Shown in pieces: positions 25,325 to 35,384 of a DNA stretch of 35,384 bases. The translations under genes and the position numbers were made by a program. Position 1 is the stretch's first letter; every line of letters begins with the position of its first letter. The stretch spans positions 1 through 35,384 of the forward strand of contig JAIEDW010000260.1 of NCBI GenBank assembly GCA_029067805.1, read 5' to 3'. Below the pieces are notes generated by a model. It searched no databases, was not told where the DNA came from, and saw nothing but the letters and a program-made list of their open reading frames with translations. Source of the stretch: Lachnospiraceae bacterium (GTDB taxonomy: Bacteria > Bacillota > Clostridia > Lachnospirales > Lachnospiraceae).

Positions 25325-26293
25325 TTACACATGCTTCCGCGCCGTCACATTTACCCACTCCCCTTGATAGGTAACGTCAATAACCTCAAGTCCTGCCTGC
25401 TCCACCGCGTCACGGACGACTTGTTCCTTATTATCAATAATACCCGATGTAATATAAATGCCGCCTGGCTTTAGTTGGTTTACAATAATGGGTGTGAGCG
25501 GAACTAACACATCTGCCAAAATATTTGCGACAACAATGTCATATTTTTCATAACCCACTTTGTCCTGCACAGCTTTATCAGTAATAATATTCCCAATCAT
25601 CATCTCAAAACATTCAGGCTTAATATCATTCGTCTTCATATTTTCGCGTACAGCCTCCACCGCACATGGGTCCAAATCCGTTCCCATCGCATGCTTAATA
25701 CCATACATTAAGGAAATAATTGCAAGGATTCCGCTGCCCGTTCCCACATCAAGCAGCTCTGTTTCCGGTGTGATATATTTTTTTAACTGTCTGATGCAAA
25801 GCTGCGTCGTTTCATGCATTCCGGTTCCAAATGCCGTTCCGGGATCAATATGCAGTATCTTCTTATCCTTATCCTCGGGTTTTACCTCTTCCCATGACGG
25901 AATCACAAGCAAATCATCAATATAAAATTGATGGAAAAACTGTTTCCAGTTGTTGATCCAGTCAATATCCTCCGTTTCCGACACCATAATCGTGCCCTCG
26001 CCCACATCCATAAAATTCCGCAGACCGTCCAACTCCTGCTTGATGTTTGCAACTATTTCGTCTGTGTCAACAGGATTTTCCTCACTATCCTCCACAAAAA
26101 AACTAAGATACGCAATCCCATCGTCTTCCGGTCCGTCGGGAAGAATATCAACAAACATCTGCTCTTTCTCCAGCGGCGTCAACGGAACCTTATCTTCAAT
26201 CTGGGCACCCTCCAACCCAATATCATAGAGCGTGCTGATAATGATATCCTCAGCATCCGTAATCGTTTTTACCGTAAATTTTTTCCACTTCAT
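25325..26293 (-). CDS. prmA: 50S ribosomal protein L11 methyltransferase
   Basis: MKWKKFTVKT, DPGTAFGTGMHETTQLCI, LLDVGTGSGILAI, DIVVANILADVLVPL; ORF track extends to 26317. Confidence 0.96.
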   Translation of the reverse strand: MKWKKFTVKTITDAEDIIISTLYDIGLEGAQIEDKVPLTPLEKEQMFVDILPDGPEDDGIAYLSFFVEDSEENPVDTDEIVANIKQELDGLRNFMDVGEGTIMVSETEDIDWINNWKQFFHQFYIDDLLVIPSWEEVKPEDKDKKILHIDPGTAFGTGMHETTQLCIRQLKKYITPETELLDVGTGSGILAIISLMYGIKHAMGTDLDPCAVEAVRENMKTNDIKPECFEMMIGNIITDKAVQDKVGYEKYDIVVANILADVLVPLTPIIVNQLKPGGIYITSGIIDNKEQVVRDAVEQAGLEVIDVTYQGEWVNVTARKHV

Positions 26294-26353
26294 CTGTTTA
26301 TCCCCTTTCACAACCAAACATCGACACGCTGCCGCGAGTCATTTTATTGGATG

Positions 26354-26408
26354 AAAAAACTTCCGCATGAAATAATATCTTAATCAATATCATACCATAC
26401 GGAAGTTT
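26354..26408 (-). terminator. intrinsic terminator downstream of dnaJ
   Basis: Minus strand AAACTTCCG ... CGGAAGTTT followed by a T-run (plus-strand aaaaaa 26354-26359); long AT-rich loop. Confidence 0.65.
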
Positions 26409-26414
26409 GAATTA

Positions 26415-27584
26415 CTATTTATTAAAGAAACTTTTACGCTTCTTTTTGTCCTTGTCGTCATTGCTGTCATGGTTATCCATATTCTTAACAGACTCCAGAC
26501 TGTTTCCCGTTTCCTTATCAAACTGACGCAGCAAATCCTTTGCCTCGCTTGAAAGCTTTTCGGGAACCTGTACCACAAGTGTGACATAATGGTCGCCGCG
26601 CACTTCTTTATTCCGAAGAGAAGGAACACCCTTTCCGCGCAATCTGACACGCGTGTCAGTTTGTGTGCCTGCTTTTACGTCATAAACGACCTTGCCGTCA
26701 ACCGTATCAATCAGCACTTCTCCGCCAAGCGCCGCTACCGCGAAAGAAACCGGCACTGTCGAGAATATGTTCATATCCTGCCGCTGGAAAATAGGGTGTC
26801 TGTCAACCACAACTTCCACAAGCAAATCGCCTCTTGGTCCGCCGTTTACACCCGGCTCGCCCTTATCTCTGATGCGCACGCTCTGGCCATTGTCGATACC
26901 TGCCGGAATGGACACCTGTATCTTCTTTCTGCCCGAAATATAACCGCTTCCGCCACAATCAGGGCACTTATCTTTGATCGTCTTTCCAGTACCGCCACAA
27001 TCGGGACAAGTCTGTGAATTCTGAATTGTTCCAAACGGAGTCTGGCGTCTTGTCACTACCTGACCACGCCCGCCGCAGCGATGACATGTTTCCGGAGAAG
27101 TTCCGGGTTTTGCCCCACTTCCGTTACAAGTTTTACAGGTATCTTTCAGATTCAAGTCAAGCTCTTTTTCTACGCCAAACACAGCCTCCGAAAATGATAT
27201 CCGGACGCTGGTTCGAAGATTCGCTCCGCGCATCGGCCCGTTGCTTGCACGACGGCTTCCGCCTCCGAAAAAGTCCCCAAAAATATCGCCGAATATGTCT
27301 GAGAAATCCGCTCCGCTAAAATCAAAACCGCCGAAACCGCCGGCTCCTCCACCCTCAAACGCAGCATGACCAAACTGGTCATACTGACGCCTTTTGTCAG
27401 GGTCACTCAGAACTGCATATGCCTCCGACGCTTCCTTAAATTTCTTCTCCGCTTCTGCATCTCCCGGATTCATATCAGGATGATATTTCTTGGCAAGCTG
27501 TCTGTATGCTTTTTTGATCGAGGCATCATCGGCGCCGCGCTCGACGCCCAATACCTCATAATAATCTCTTTTCTGCTCCGCCAT
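26415..27584 (-). CDS. dnaJ: molecular chaperone DnaJ
   Basis: J-domain [35 protein letters not shown] region, four CxxCxGxG-type zinc motifs. Confidence 0.98.
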   Translation of the reverse strand: MAEQKRDYYEVLGVERGADDASIKKAYRQLAKKYHPDMNPGDAEAEKKFKEASEAYAVLSDPDKRRQYDQFGHAAFEGGGAGGFGGFDFSGADFSDIFGDIFGDFFGGGSRRASNGPMRGANLRTSVRISFSEAVFGVEKELDLNLKDTCKTCNGSGAKPGTSPETCHRCGGRGQVVTRRQTPFGTIQNSQTCPDCGGTGKTIKDKCPDCGGSGYISGRKKIQVSIPAGIDNGQSVRIRDKGEPGVNGGPRGDLLVEVVVDRHPIFQRQDMNIFSTVPVSFAVAALGGEVLIDTVDGKVVYDVKAGTQTDTRVRLRGKGVPSLRNKEVRGDHYVTLVVQVPEKLSSEAKDLLRQFDKETGNSLESVKNMDNHDSNDDKDKKKRKSFFNK

Positions 27585-27590
27585 ATTAGA

Positions 27591-29471
<1,881 letters not shown>

Positions 29472-29532
29472 CTATATTTGAAATCCTTTTAATTTGTTAT
29501 TTTTTATTATCTTACTTTTTCTCAATGCGCGA

Positions 29533-29618
29533 ATTTGTGCCTCTGCACAAATCTGCTGCGTGAAGTTTTAGAAATTGTTAGTCTGCGTACTTTGCAGGCT
29601 TAGAATTTCTCTTCACGC
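29533..29618 (-). repeat. multi-hairpin intergenic element C between grpE and dnaK
   Basis: GCGTGAAG/CTTCACGC outer stem enclosing imperfect AGAAATT..TAGTCTGC-gtactt-TGCAGGCTTA..AATTTCT; flanking ATTTGTGC-ctct-GCACAAAT hairpin. Ends 1 nt from the grpE stop. Confidence 0.7.
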
Positions 29619-29619
29619 T

Positions 29620-30252
29620 TTATTCTACGACCGCTACCATGCTATGGCGCACGACGCTGTCGCGGTAAGTATAGCCTTTTTGCAATTCCTGTGCGACGAT
29701 GCCCGAATCGTATTCCTCGCTTGCCGTCTGCATCACCGCATTGTGAAGTTCCGGATTAAATTCGCATCCGACTGCCTCAATCGGCTTTACCTCAAGCTTT
29801 TCAAGCTCGGTAATAAGCTGTTTATATACCATGTTCATACCTTCCGCAAAAGGTTGTTTCATTTCCTCCTCGGAAAGTCCCGCAAGTCCTCTTTCGAAAT
29901 TGTCTACCACCGGTAAGATCTTTTCAATCACGCTCTTTGCACCGGTTTCAAACATTGCTGCCTTCTCTTTCTCGGAACGCTTTCTGAAATTGTCAAACTC
30001 CGCCATCTGGCGTTTGACCCTGTCCTCAAGCTCATCCACTTTTTCTTGAAGTTTATTGGACTTTTTTTCTTTTCCCAAAATGGATTTTTTCTTTCCTTTT
30101 TTCTCACCCGACTCGGCATCTTCCGCTGCGGTTTCCTCGAGTGCGGCATCTTCTTCCAATGTTGTATCTTCGGAAACGGGTTCTTCGGAATTGGTATTCT
30201 CAGAATCGGTATTTTCCAACGTATCCTGTTTGTCTAATTCTTTTTCTTCCAC
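29620..30252 (-). CDS. grpE: nucleotide exchange factor GrpE
   Basis: Acidic N-terminus, FDNFRKRSEKEKAAMFETGAKSVIEKILPVVDNFERGL, YKQLITELEKLEVKPIEAVGCEFNPELHNAV. Confidence 0.97.
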   Translation of the reverse strand: MEEKELDKQDTLENTDSENTNSEEPVSEDTTLEEDAALEETAAEDAESGEKKGKKKSILGKEKKSNKLQEKVDELEDRVKRQMAEFDNFRKRSEKEKAAMFETGAKSVIEKILPVVDNFERGLAGLSEEEMKQPFAEGMNMVYKQLITELEKLEVKPIEAVGCEFNPELHNAVMQTASEEYDSGIVAQELQKGYTYRDSVVRHSMVAVVE

Positions 30253-30288
30253 TCTTACTCGTCGTCCTTTCTATATAAAATATCTATA

Positions 30289-31350
30289 TTAAGTCTGCCC
30301 ATCCTCTTTTTTGTAGATCGTGTCGAGCTGACTCTTTAACGTCTTCAAGGTGTGGATTACCTTATCATAATCCATACGCCGCGGTCCGATGATGCCAATC
30401 GTTCCTTTTACGCCCTCCTCAAGTTCGTAAGTCGCCGTGACCACGCTGCAATCCTTCATTGTTTTTACGGGCGTTTCGTTTCCTATATATACTTGTATTC
30501 CCGTACCCGTTTCATCGGTAAGCGTTTCGTTGACCAGTTCGGTCAAGAGTTGTTTTTCCTCAAATGTGGTAATCAGCTCGCTTGCCCTTTGATTGTCCGC
30601 AAGCTCGGGATATTTAAAAATATTGTTTGTGCCGCTTGTGTAAATTTCAATATCTTCATCGCTCTTGATTTCTGCCGCCACGGCATCCATCACTTCTGCC
30701 ACAATTCCGGCATAAGTTCCTGCCTGCTGCTTAAGCTTTGATATCATCGCAAGATTGATTTCCTCAATCGGCAGTCCATTTAAATTCGTGTTTAACAAAA
30801 TATTGAGCTTTAACAGCGTTTCATCATCCAGAGGATCGTCAACGGATATCATACTGTTTCTGATCACGTTTCCCTCGATGACAATCGTGGTGAGCAGCTG
30901 TCCCTTGTCAACTCTTGAGAGCTGTATAAATTTCAGCTTGTTGCCTCTCACTTGAGGCGCCGTTATCATGGTGGCGTAATTTGTATTGACGGCAAGCATT
31001 TTTGCCATCTGTTTCAGCACCGACTCCATTTTGTCTTCGCGCTCGAGGAGGATGCGCTGCATTTCCTTGACTTCCTGCGTCGCTTGGTTGAGCTGTTCCT
31101 CTTTTTCAAGCATCATGCGGTCTACATATAGCCGATATCCCTTGTCTGACGGGATACGCCCCGCAGAAGTATGCGGCTGGATGATATAACCGAGCTCCTC
31201 TAAGTCGGACATCTCATTTCGGATTGTGGCAGAACTTAGGTTTAAATCGGTGTACTTTGAAATGGTTCTGCTGCCCACCGGTTCGCCTGTTTCCAAATAG
31301 TTTTGGATAATCGCCTGAAGAATTTTCTGCTTCCGCTCATCTAAATCCAA
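30289..31350 (-). CDS. hrcA: heat-inducible transcriptional repressor HrcA
   Basis: LDERKQKILQAIIQNYLETGEPVGSRTISKYTDLNLSSATIRNEMSDLEELGYIIQPHTSAGRIPSDKGYRLYVD. Confidence 0.98.
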   Translation of the reverse strand: MDLDERKQKILQAIIQNYLETGEPVGSRTISKYTDLNLSSATIRNEMSDLEELGYIIQPHTSAGRIPSDKGYRLYVDRMMLEKEEQLNQATQEVKEMQRILLEREDKMESVLKQMAKMLAVNTNYATMITAPQVRGNKLKFIQLSRVDKGQLLTTIVIEGNVIRNSMISVDDPLDDETLLKLNILLNTNLNGLPIEEINLAMISKLKQQAGTYAGIVAEVMDAVAAEIKSDEDIEIYTSGTNNIFKYPELADNQRASELITTFEEKQLLTELVNETLTDETGTGIQVYIGNETPVKTMKDCSVVTATYELEEGVKGTIGIIGPRRMDYDKVIHTLKTLKSQLDTIYKKEDGQT

Positions 31351-31388
31351 TCTGCCACGCCTCCTTCTGTCCGTATTTTATAAACTTA

Positions 31389-31415
31389 TTAGCACTCGTT
31401 TCAATGGAGTGCTAA
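31389..31415. promoter_or_regulatory. CIRCE operator (HrcA binding site)
   Basis: TTAGCACTC-N9-GAGTGCTAA, perfect 9/9/9 match, upstream of hrcA; a TTGACA lies further upstream on the minus strand. Confidence 0.98.
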
Positions 31416-31590
31416 TATTTACATATATTAACTTACTACTTTCCAATTTTATTGTCAACAATCTTTTTCTAATTATTTATAAAGATTTTCTAAATTATGC
31501 CGTTCTATCCACTATTATACAGATGATAGGATGTCAACAGTTTTTTGCAACATCAGACGTCAGTACACTTCGCAAGCTGCCTTATTGAAT

Positions 31591-31618
31591 CAAAACAGCG
31601 CCGCTTTGCAGCGACGCT
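31591..31618 (-). terminator. intrinsic terminator of the cupin gene
   Basis: RNA AGCGUCGCU-GCAA-AGCGGCGCU (GNRA loop, one G-U pair) followed by GUUUUGAUU. Confidence 0.6.
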
Positions 31619-31644
31619 TGCTAATTTTTTACACATGCTTCTAT

Positions 31645-31989
31645 TTATTTAACAAACTCTTCGCGCATGGGATTGAAGATATCGAGCAGAATTCCTTCCT
31701 CCAGGCAAACGCAGCCATGCTCAATTCCGTTTCGTTTTAAGAGCACATCGCCTGCTTTGACAATTTTCTTTTCTTCGCCGACTGTAAATTCAAACTGCCC
31801 TGATACGACATATGTGATCTGCGTGTGCGGGTGGCTGTGCATTGCGCCGATTGAACCTTTGCTAAAGTGGTTTTCCACGCACATCATCTCGTCAGCGTAT
31901 GCCATGATTTTACGCTCTACGCCTTCTCCGCAAACCTCCGCATCAATCTCGCTGTTAAAGTTCCAAATGTTGTTTTTTGTTGTTTTCAT
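31645..31989 (-). CDS. cupin domain-containing protein
   Basis: 114 aa from MKTTKNNIWNF with upstream AAGGAAA; MHSHPHTQITYVVSGQFEFTVGEEKKIVKAGDVLLKRNGIEHGCVCLEEGILLDIFNP. Confidence 0.9.
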   Translation of the reverse strand: MKTTKNNIWNFNSEIDAEVCGEGVERKIMAYADEMMCVENHFSKGSIGAMHSHPHTQITYVVSGQFEFTVGEEKKIVKAGDVLLKRNGIEHGCVCLEEGILLDIFNPMREEFVK

Positions 31990-32189
31990 GGTATTTATTT
32001 CCTTTCTGTTTCTTTTATAACTTGTGGCTATTATACCATTGTCTGTTCTTATCCGCAATGTAAAGCCAAATAATTTACCAGCATGATACACTCTTCTTTG
32101 GCGCCGGGAATATTCCCTTATTCCCAGCTCTTTCACATTCCCGGTACTGGCACTGTCCATTTCTGATAAATAGACTCTATAAATTTTTA

Positions 32190-32222
32190 AATAAAACAAA
32201 TCCGGACCACATCATGTGGCCC
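32190..32222 (-). terminator. intrinsic terminator downstream of the 32422-33069 transcription unit
   Basis: RNA GGGCCAC-AUGAU-GUGGUCC then GGAUUUGUUUUAUUU. Confidence 0.6.
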
Positions 32223-32246
32223 GAGTTTGATCTCTATATCTGTTCT

Positions 32247-32372
32247 TTATCCTTGTATAATTAATTTGTTGTGAGCTCTACACTTAGGGCATACAAAAGA
32301 ACTGTTCTTCTTAGTGTGCTTCCTTACCGGAGCCCCAACTGTTTCACCCGGTATTAAATGTCCGCACTTATT
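32247..32372 (-). pseudogene. zinc-ribbon-like peptide remnant with no start codon
   Basis: Open frame NKCGHLIPGETVGAPVRKHTKKNSSFVCPKCRAHNKLIIQG* with paired Cys motifs; preceded in frame by TAA (32373-32375) and then VVVED. Confidence 0.4.
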
Positions 32373-32421
32373 TTAATCCTCTACAACAACATATTTTTGA
32401 CTTTCTTTTATGTAATAAGGT

Positions 32422-33069
32422 TTACTTGTCAAGTATTTTCATTAGTTTTCGCAATTGCGGTCGGGGCTGCTTCATTTCTTTATGTTGCTCACCGCCATAG
32501 AATACAAATGGACTTGCTTTTAGTTTGACCTCTTCCGGATTGTATCCAAAATCCGTTATCAGTCTATCATTATTGGCAGTTTTCAAATATGTGTAACCTT
32601 CCAAAACACAGCGAAGCATCGTTTCTTTACTGTCGGGCTTCTTGAGTTCCAATATCCGCATTATCTTACCGTCACAAGAAAGCAGATCTATTTTACCTGC
32701 TTCATCATCGGCACTTGATTTAAGCGGCGTTTGATAATCCTCAATTTGTCCAATCAAACTAAATGCGCCATAATCTCTGCTTTGTAGGAAAAAGCGCATG
32801 GCGATTTTCTCTTCTTCACGGTTTGAATCGGCATCATATTGTCCATCGTGTCCATTAGTTTTATAGGAACTTTTTCGTGTAATACAATCAATCCCGTTAA
32901 TATAATCGGTTATGTTATCACATAAAAATTCGGCTATGACTTCGGTATAATACTCTCTGGTATCTGTAGTTTTACCTCTATAATTTATAAATTCTTTTTT
33001 ATAAAAAGTGTTTTTATTCTGGAAGGCTTTTCTGCATTGTTCAAGAATTTGCTCCCTTGTATAACCCAT
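32422..33069 (-). CDS. uncharacterised protein, probable PD-(D/E)XK-type nuclease fold
   Basis: 215 aa; GKIDLLSCDGKIMRILELKKPDSKETMLRCVLEGYTYLK resembles the D-Xn-(E/D)XK core; no other recognisable domain. Confidence 0.6.
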   Translation of the reverse strand: MGYTREQILEQCRKAFQNKNTFYKKEFINYRGKTTDTREYYTEVIAEFLCDNITDYINGIDCITRKSSYKTNGHDGQYDADSNREEEKIAMRFFLQSRDYGAFSLIGQIEDYQTPLKSSADDEAGKIDLLSCDGKIMRILELKKPDSKETMLRCVLEGYTYLKTANNDRLITDFGYNPEEVKLKASPFVFYGGEQHKEMKQPRPQLRKLMKILDK

Positions 33070-33215
33070 TTTTATACCTCATTTTTTAATAAATAAGTAG
33101 CTGTTTTTACTTTGAAATATTTATTCATACAAACAGCAACACCTTGATTCCCTTGTTTTTTTAATTCTTTATTCGAATTCTGTCAAACTATTAACGATTT
33201 TTCAAAAATTCATTC

Positions 33216-33896
33216 CTACCTTGACGGTACCATCCTAATAATGCGTCCTGCAAAATCATTGAAATTCTGTGTCTGTAAAATAACCTTGCCTGGTCCCGTC
33301 AGTTTTGTCAAAAATAGTCCTTCGCCGCCCAAAAAGATATTTTTCAGTCCCTTTACTGCTTCAATATCATACTTCACTGATTTTTCGAACGCAACCACAT
33401 TTCCTGTATCAACTTTAAGGACTTCCCCGGGCGCCAGATTTTTTTCCACTTTGTTTCCGTCAATCTCCAGAAAAACCATTCCAGTACCGCTAATATCCTG
33501 CAGGATAAATCCCTCACCACCAAAAAATCCGGCAGAAAACTTCTTGGTAAATGTCACATTCAGATGTACTGTTTCCTGCGCACAGAGAAAAGCGCCCTTC
33601 TGACAGATCATGCCGCCACTGGCTCCCACGTCAATCGGTAACACCTCACCCGCAACGGTGGATGCAAACGCTATCATGCTGCCAGCGCGTTCCGCCTTAT
33701 ATGTTGCCATAAACAATGACTCTCCCGAGAACATTCTGCCAATGCCTTTGCCCAGACCGCCTTTCATATTGGAATCCATGGCAACGCCATCTGACATCCA
33801 TGCCATTCCGCCCGACTGCGTGTACATAGACTCTCCCGGTGCGTCAAAAAGCACTTCCACTGCCGGCATTGTATTTCCAATAATTTTGTACTTCAT
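33216..33896 (-). CDS. AIM24 / TIGR00266 family protein
   Basis: 226 aa; YKIIGNTMPAVEVLFDAPGESMYTQSGGMAWMSDGVAMDSNMKGGLGKGIGRMFSGESLFMATYKA. Confidence 0.92.
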   Translation of the reverse strand: MKYKIIGNTMPAVEVLFDAPGESMYTQSGGMAWMSDGVAMDSNMKGGLGKGIGRMFSGESLFMATYKAERAGSMIAFASTVAGEVLPIDVGASGGMICQKGAFLCAQETVHLNVTFTKKFSAGFFGGEGFILQDISGTGMVFLEIDGNKVEKNLAPGEVLKVDTGNVVAFEKSVKYDIEAVKGLKNIFLGGEGLFLTKLTGPGKVILQTQNFNDFAGRIIRMVPSR

Positions 33897-33927
33897 AATG
33901 CATTTCCTCCTTCATAAAAATTCTATC

Positions 33928-34764
33928 CTATACCGTAATCACACCGCACATTCCAAGCGCAATCACAATGATGCCAAGTATAATCCGATACCATCCAAAC
34001 ACTTGAAAATCATGCTTTTTAATATAATCCATAAGAAACTTGATTACAAACACTGATACCACAAACGCCACAACCATACCAACAATCAGTATACACGCCT
34101 CTGTTCCAGTAAAGGTAAAACCGAATTTCAGTATTTTCAAAAGGCTTGCGCCAAACATGACCGGAATCGCAAGGAAAAAGGTAAACTCTGCCGCCACACT
34201 CCTTGAAACGCCAATGAGCAGTGCGCCGACAATCGTTGCACCGGAGCGTGAGGTTCCCGGGAAGATTGCGGCGATTAACTGGAACACCCCAATAATCAGT
34301 GCTGTCTGAAATGTAATGTCGTTAAGCGTTTTTATTTTTGCCTTTTTCCCCTTATTTTTTCTTTCTACAATAATAAATGCGATACCAAAAACAATCAGCG
34401 CGATTGCTACGGGAATTGCGTGGTAGAAAAGTTCCTCGCAGATATCGTCGAACAGCAGCCCCACAACCGCCGCCGGAATACATGCTGCCACAATTTTCAG
34501 CCATAGCATGATCTTATCCATCTCAATTACGGGCTTTGATTTATCATTGAATTGGAACGGAAATATTTTTTTCCAAAAGAGAATTACTACGGCAAGGATC
34601 GCACCGAGCTGTATCACCACGAGAAACATTTCAAGGAATTCCGGTGTGCAGTCAAGTTTTACAAACTCGTCAAGAATAATCATATGCCCTGTACTGCTGA
34701 CGGGCAGCCATTCTGTGATACCTTCTACAATTCCAAATAATATTGCCTTTAAAATTTCTATCAT
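33928..34764 (-). CDS. uppP: undecaprenyl-diphosphate phosphatase
   Basis: 278 aa; LFGIVEGITEWLPVSSTGHMII, FPGTSRSGATIVGALLIGVSRSVAAEFTFFLAIPVM. Confidence 0.97.
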   Translation of the reverse strand: MIEILKAILFGIVEGITEWLPVSSTGHMIILDEFVKLDCTPEFLEMFLVVIQLGAILAVVILFWKKIFPFQFNDKSKPVIEMDKIMLWLKIVAACIPAAVVGLLFDDICEELFYHAIPVAIALIVFGIAFIIVERKNKGKKAKIKTLNDITFQTALIIGVFQLIAAIFPGTSRSGATIVGALLIGVSRSVAAEFTFFLAIPVMFGASLLKILKFGFTFTGTEACILIVGMVVAFVVSVFVIKFLMDYIKKHDFQVFGWYRIILGIIVIALGMCGVITV

Positions 34765-34766
34765 AG

Positions 34767-35384
34767 TTATCCTTTCACGCCGTATTCCGTTTCGACAAAC
34801 TTGCGAAGTGCCACCATCGCGCGTTCCACCTTCTCTGTTTCAATACAATATGCCATTCTGAAATATCCCGGGCATCCAAATGAGTCTGCCGGTACAAGCA
34901 CAAGGTCATAGTCTTTTGCCTTATTACAGAATGCAATGGAATCCTCCTCAAGCGCCTTCGGGAAAATATAAAACGTTCCGCCCGGCTTTACAACCTCAAA
35001 CCCTAAACTGACAAGCGTGTCATAAATAATATTCATGTTTTTCTCATACACCGATAAATCAGAAGTCACGCCAAGAATATCCGCTACTGCTATCTGTATG
35101 ATGGACGGTGGGCAATTATGACCGATTCCCCGTGAAATCTGACCGCACATCACGGAAATCAACTCACTGTCCGTACACTTCGGATTCGCCGCCACATATC
35201 CAAGACGCTCGCCCGGTATCGACATGGACTTTGCAAACGAATAGCACGAGAGGGTATTGTCATAAAACTTTGACACATAAGGTGCATCAACTCCCGCAAA
35301 AATAATGTCTCTGTAAGGCTCGTCCGATATGATAAAGATATCATGTCCGTATTCTTTCTGTTTTTCCTCCAAAATTGCGGCAAG
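34767..35384 (-). CDS. pyridoxal phosphate-dependent aminotransferase (class I/II), C-terminal part, truncated by the window edge
   Basis: IISDEPYRDIIFAGVDAPYVSKFYDNTLSCYSFAKSMSIPGERLGYVAANP (SxSKxxxxPGxRxG PLP-Lys region); frame open to the window end. Confidence 0.92.
   Translation of the reverse strand, partial: LAAILEEKQKEYGHDIFIISDEPYRDIIFAGVDAPYVSKFYDNTLSCYSFAKSMSIPGERLGYVAANPKCTDSELISVMCGQISRGIGHNCPPSIIQIAVADILGVTSDLSVYEKNMNIIYDTLVSLGFEVVKPGGTFYIFPKALEEDSIAFCNKAKDYDLVLVPADSFGCPGYFRMAYCIETEKVERAMVALRKFVETEYGVKG

Noticed and set aside
30085-30252. Acidic low-complexity N-terminus of GrpE
   Set aside because: Common in Firmicutes GrpE; not noteworthy.
31990-32199. N-terminal 70-aa extension of the cupin ORF
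   Set aside because: The ATG at 31989 has an RBS and starts the conserved cupin sequence; upstream residues look non-coding.

Overview
The window is a stretch of Firmicutes/Clostridia (Lachnospiraceae-like) chromosome. Nearly every gene is on the minus strand; the one convincing plus-strand gene encodes an HPr-like protein. In minus-strand order it runs: aminotransferase (partial), uppP, AIM24-like, PD-(D/E)XK-like protein, cupin, hrcA-grpE-dnaK-dnaJ behind a perfect CIRCE element, prmA, a PNK-like kinase / Thg1-like polymerase / GNAT cassette, rsmE, then an ~11 kb hexuronate/TRAP/two-component island (dctP-dctQ-dctM, YcxB, HK, RR, second TRAP-type SBP, MFS, uxuA, uxuB). After that come a cysteine desulfurase, thiI, the HPr-like gene (+), mtaB, ireB-like, ruvX, DUF1292, RNase J, MltG-like, an O-methyltransferase, a U32 peptidase family protein, two tandem paralogous membrane proteins, and the 5' end of a type III glutamine synthetase. 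The best candidate for an under-described system is the 5'-OH polynucleotide kinase-like + Thg1-like 3'-5' polymerase pair (with a downstream GNAT). It sits between prmA and rsmE, which are normally adjacent, and is preceded by a perfect 28-bp palindrome. Also notable: a family of multi-hairpin intergenic elements, a TRAP-type SBP without its own permease next to a LytS/YesN-type two-component system, and an HPr-like protein lacking the His15 region. I saw no tRNA, rRNA, CRISPR, IS or phage genes. All family names come from reading sequence motifs; no database search was run.
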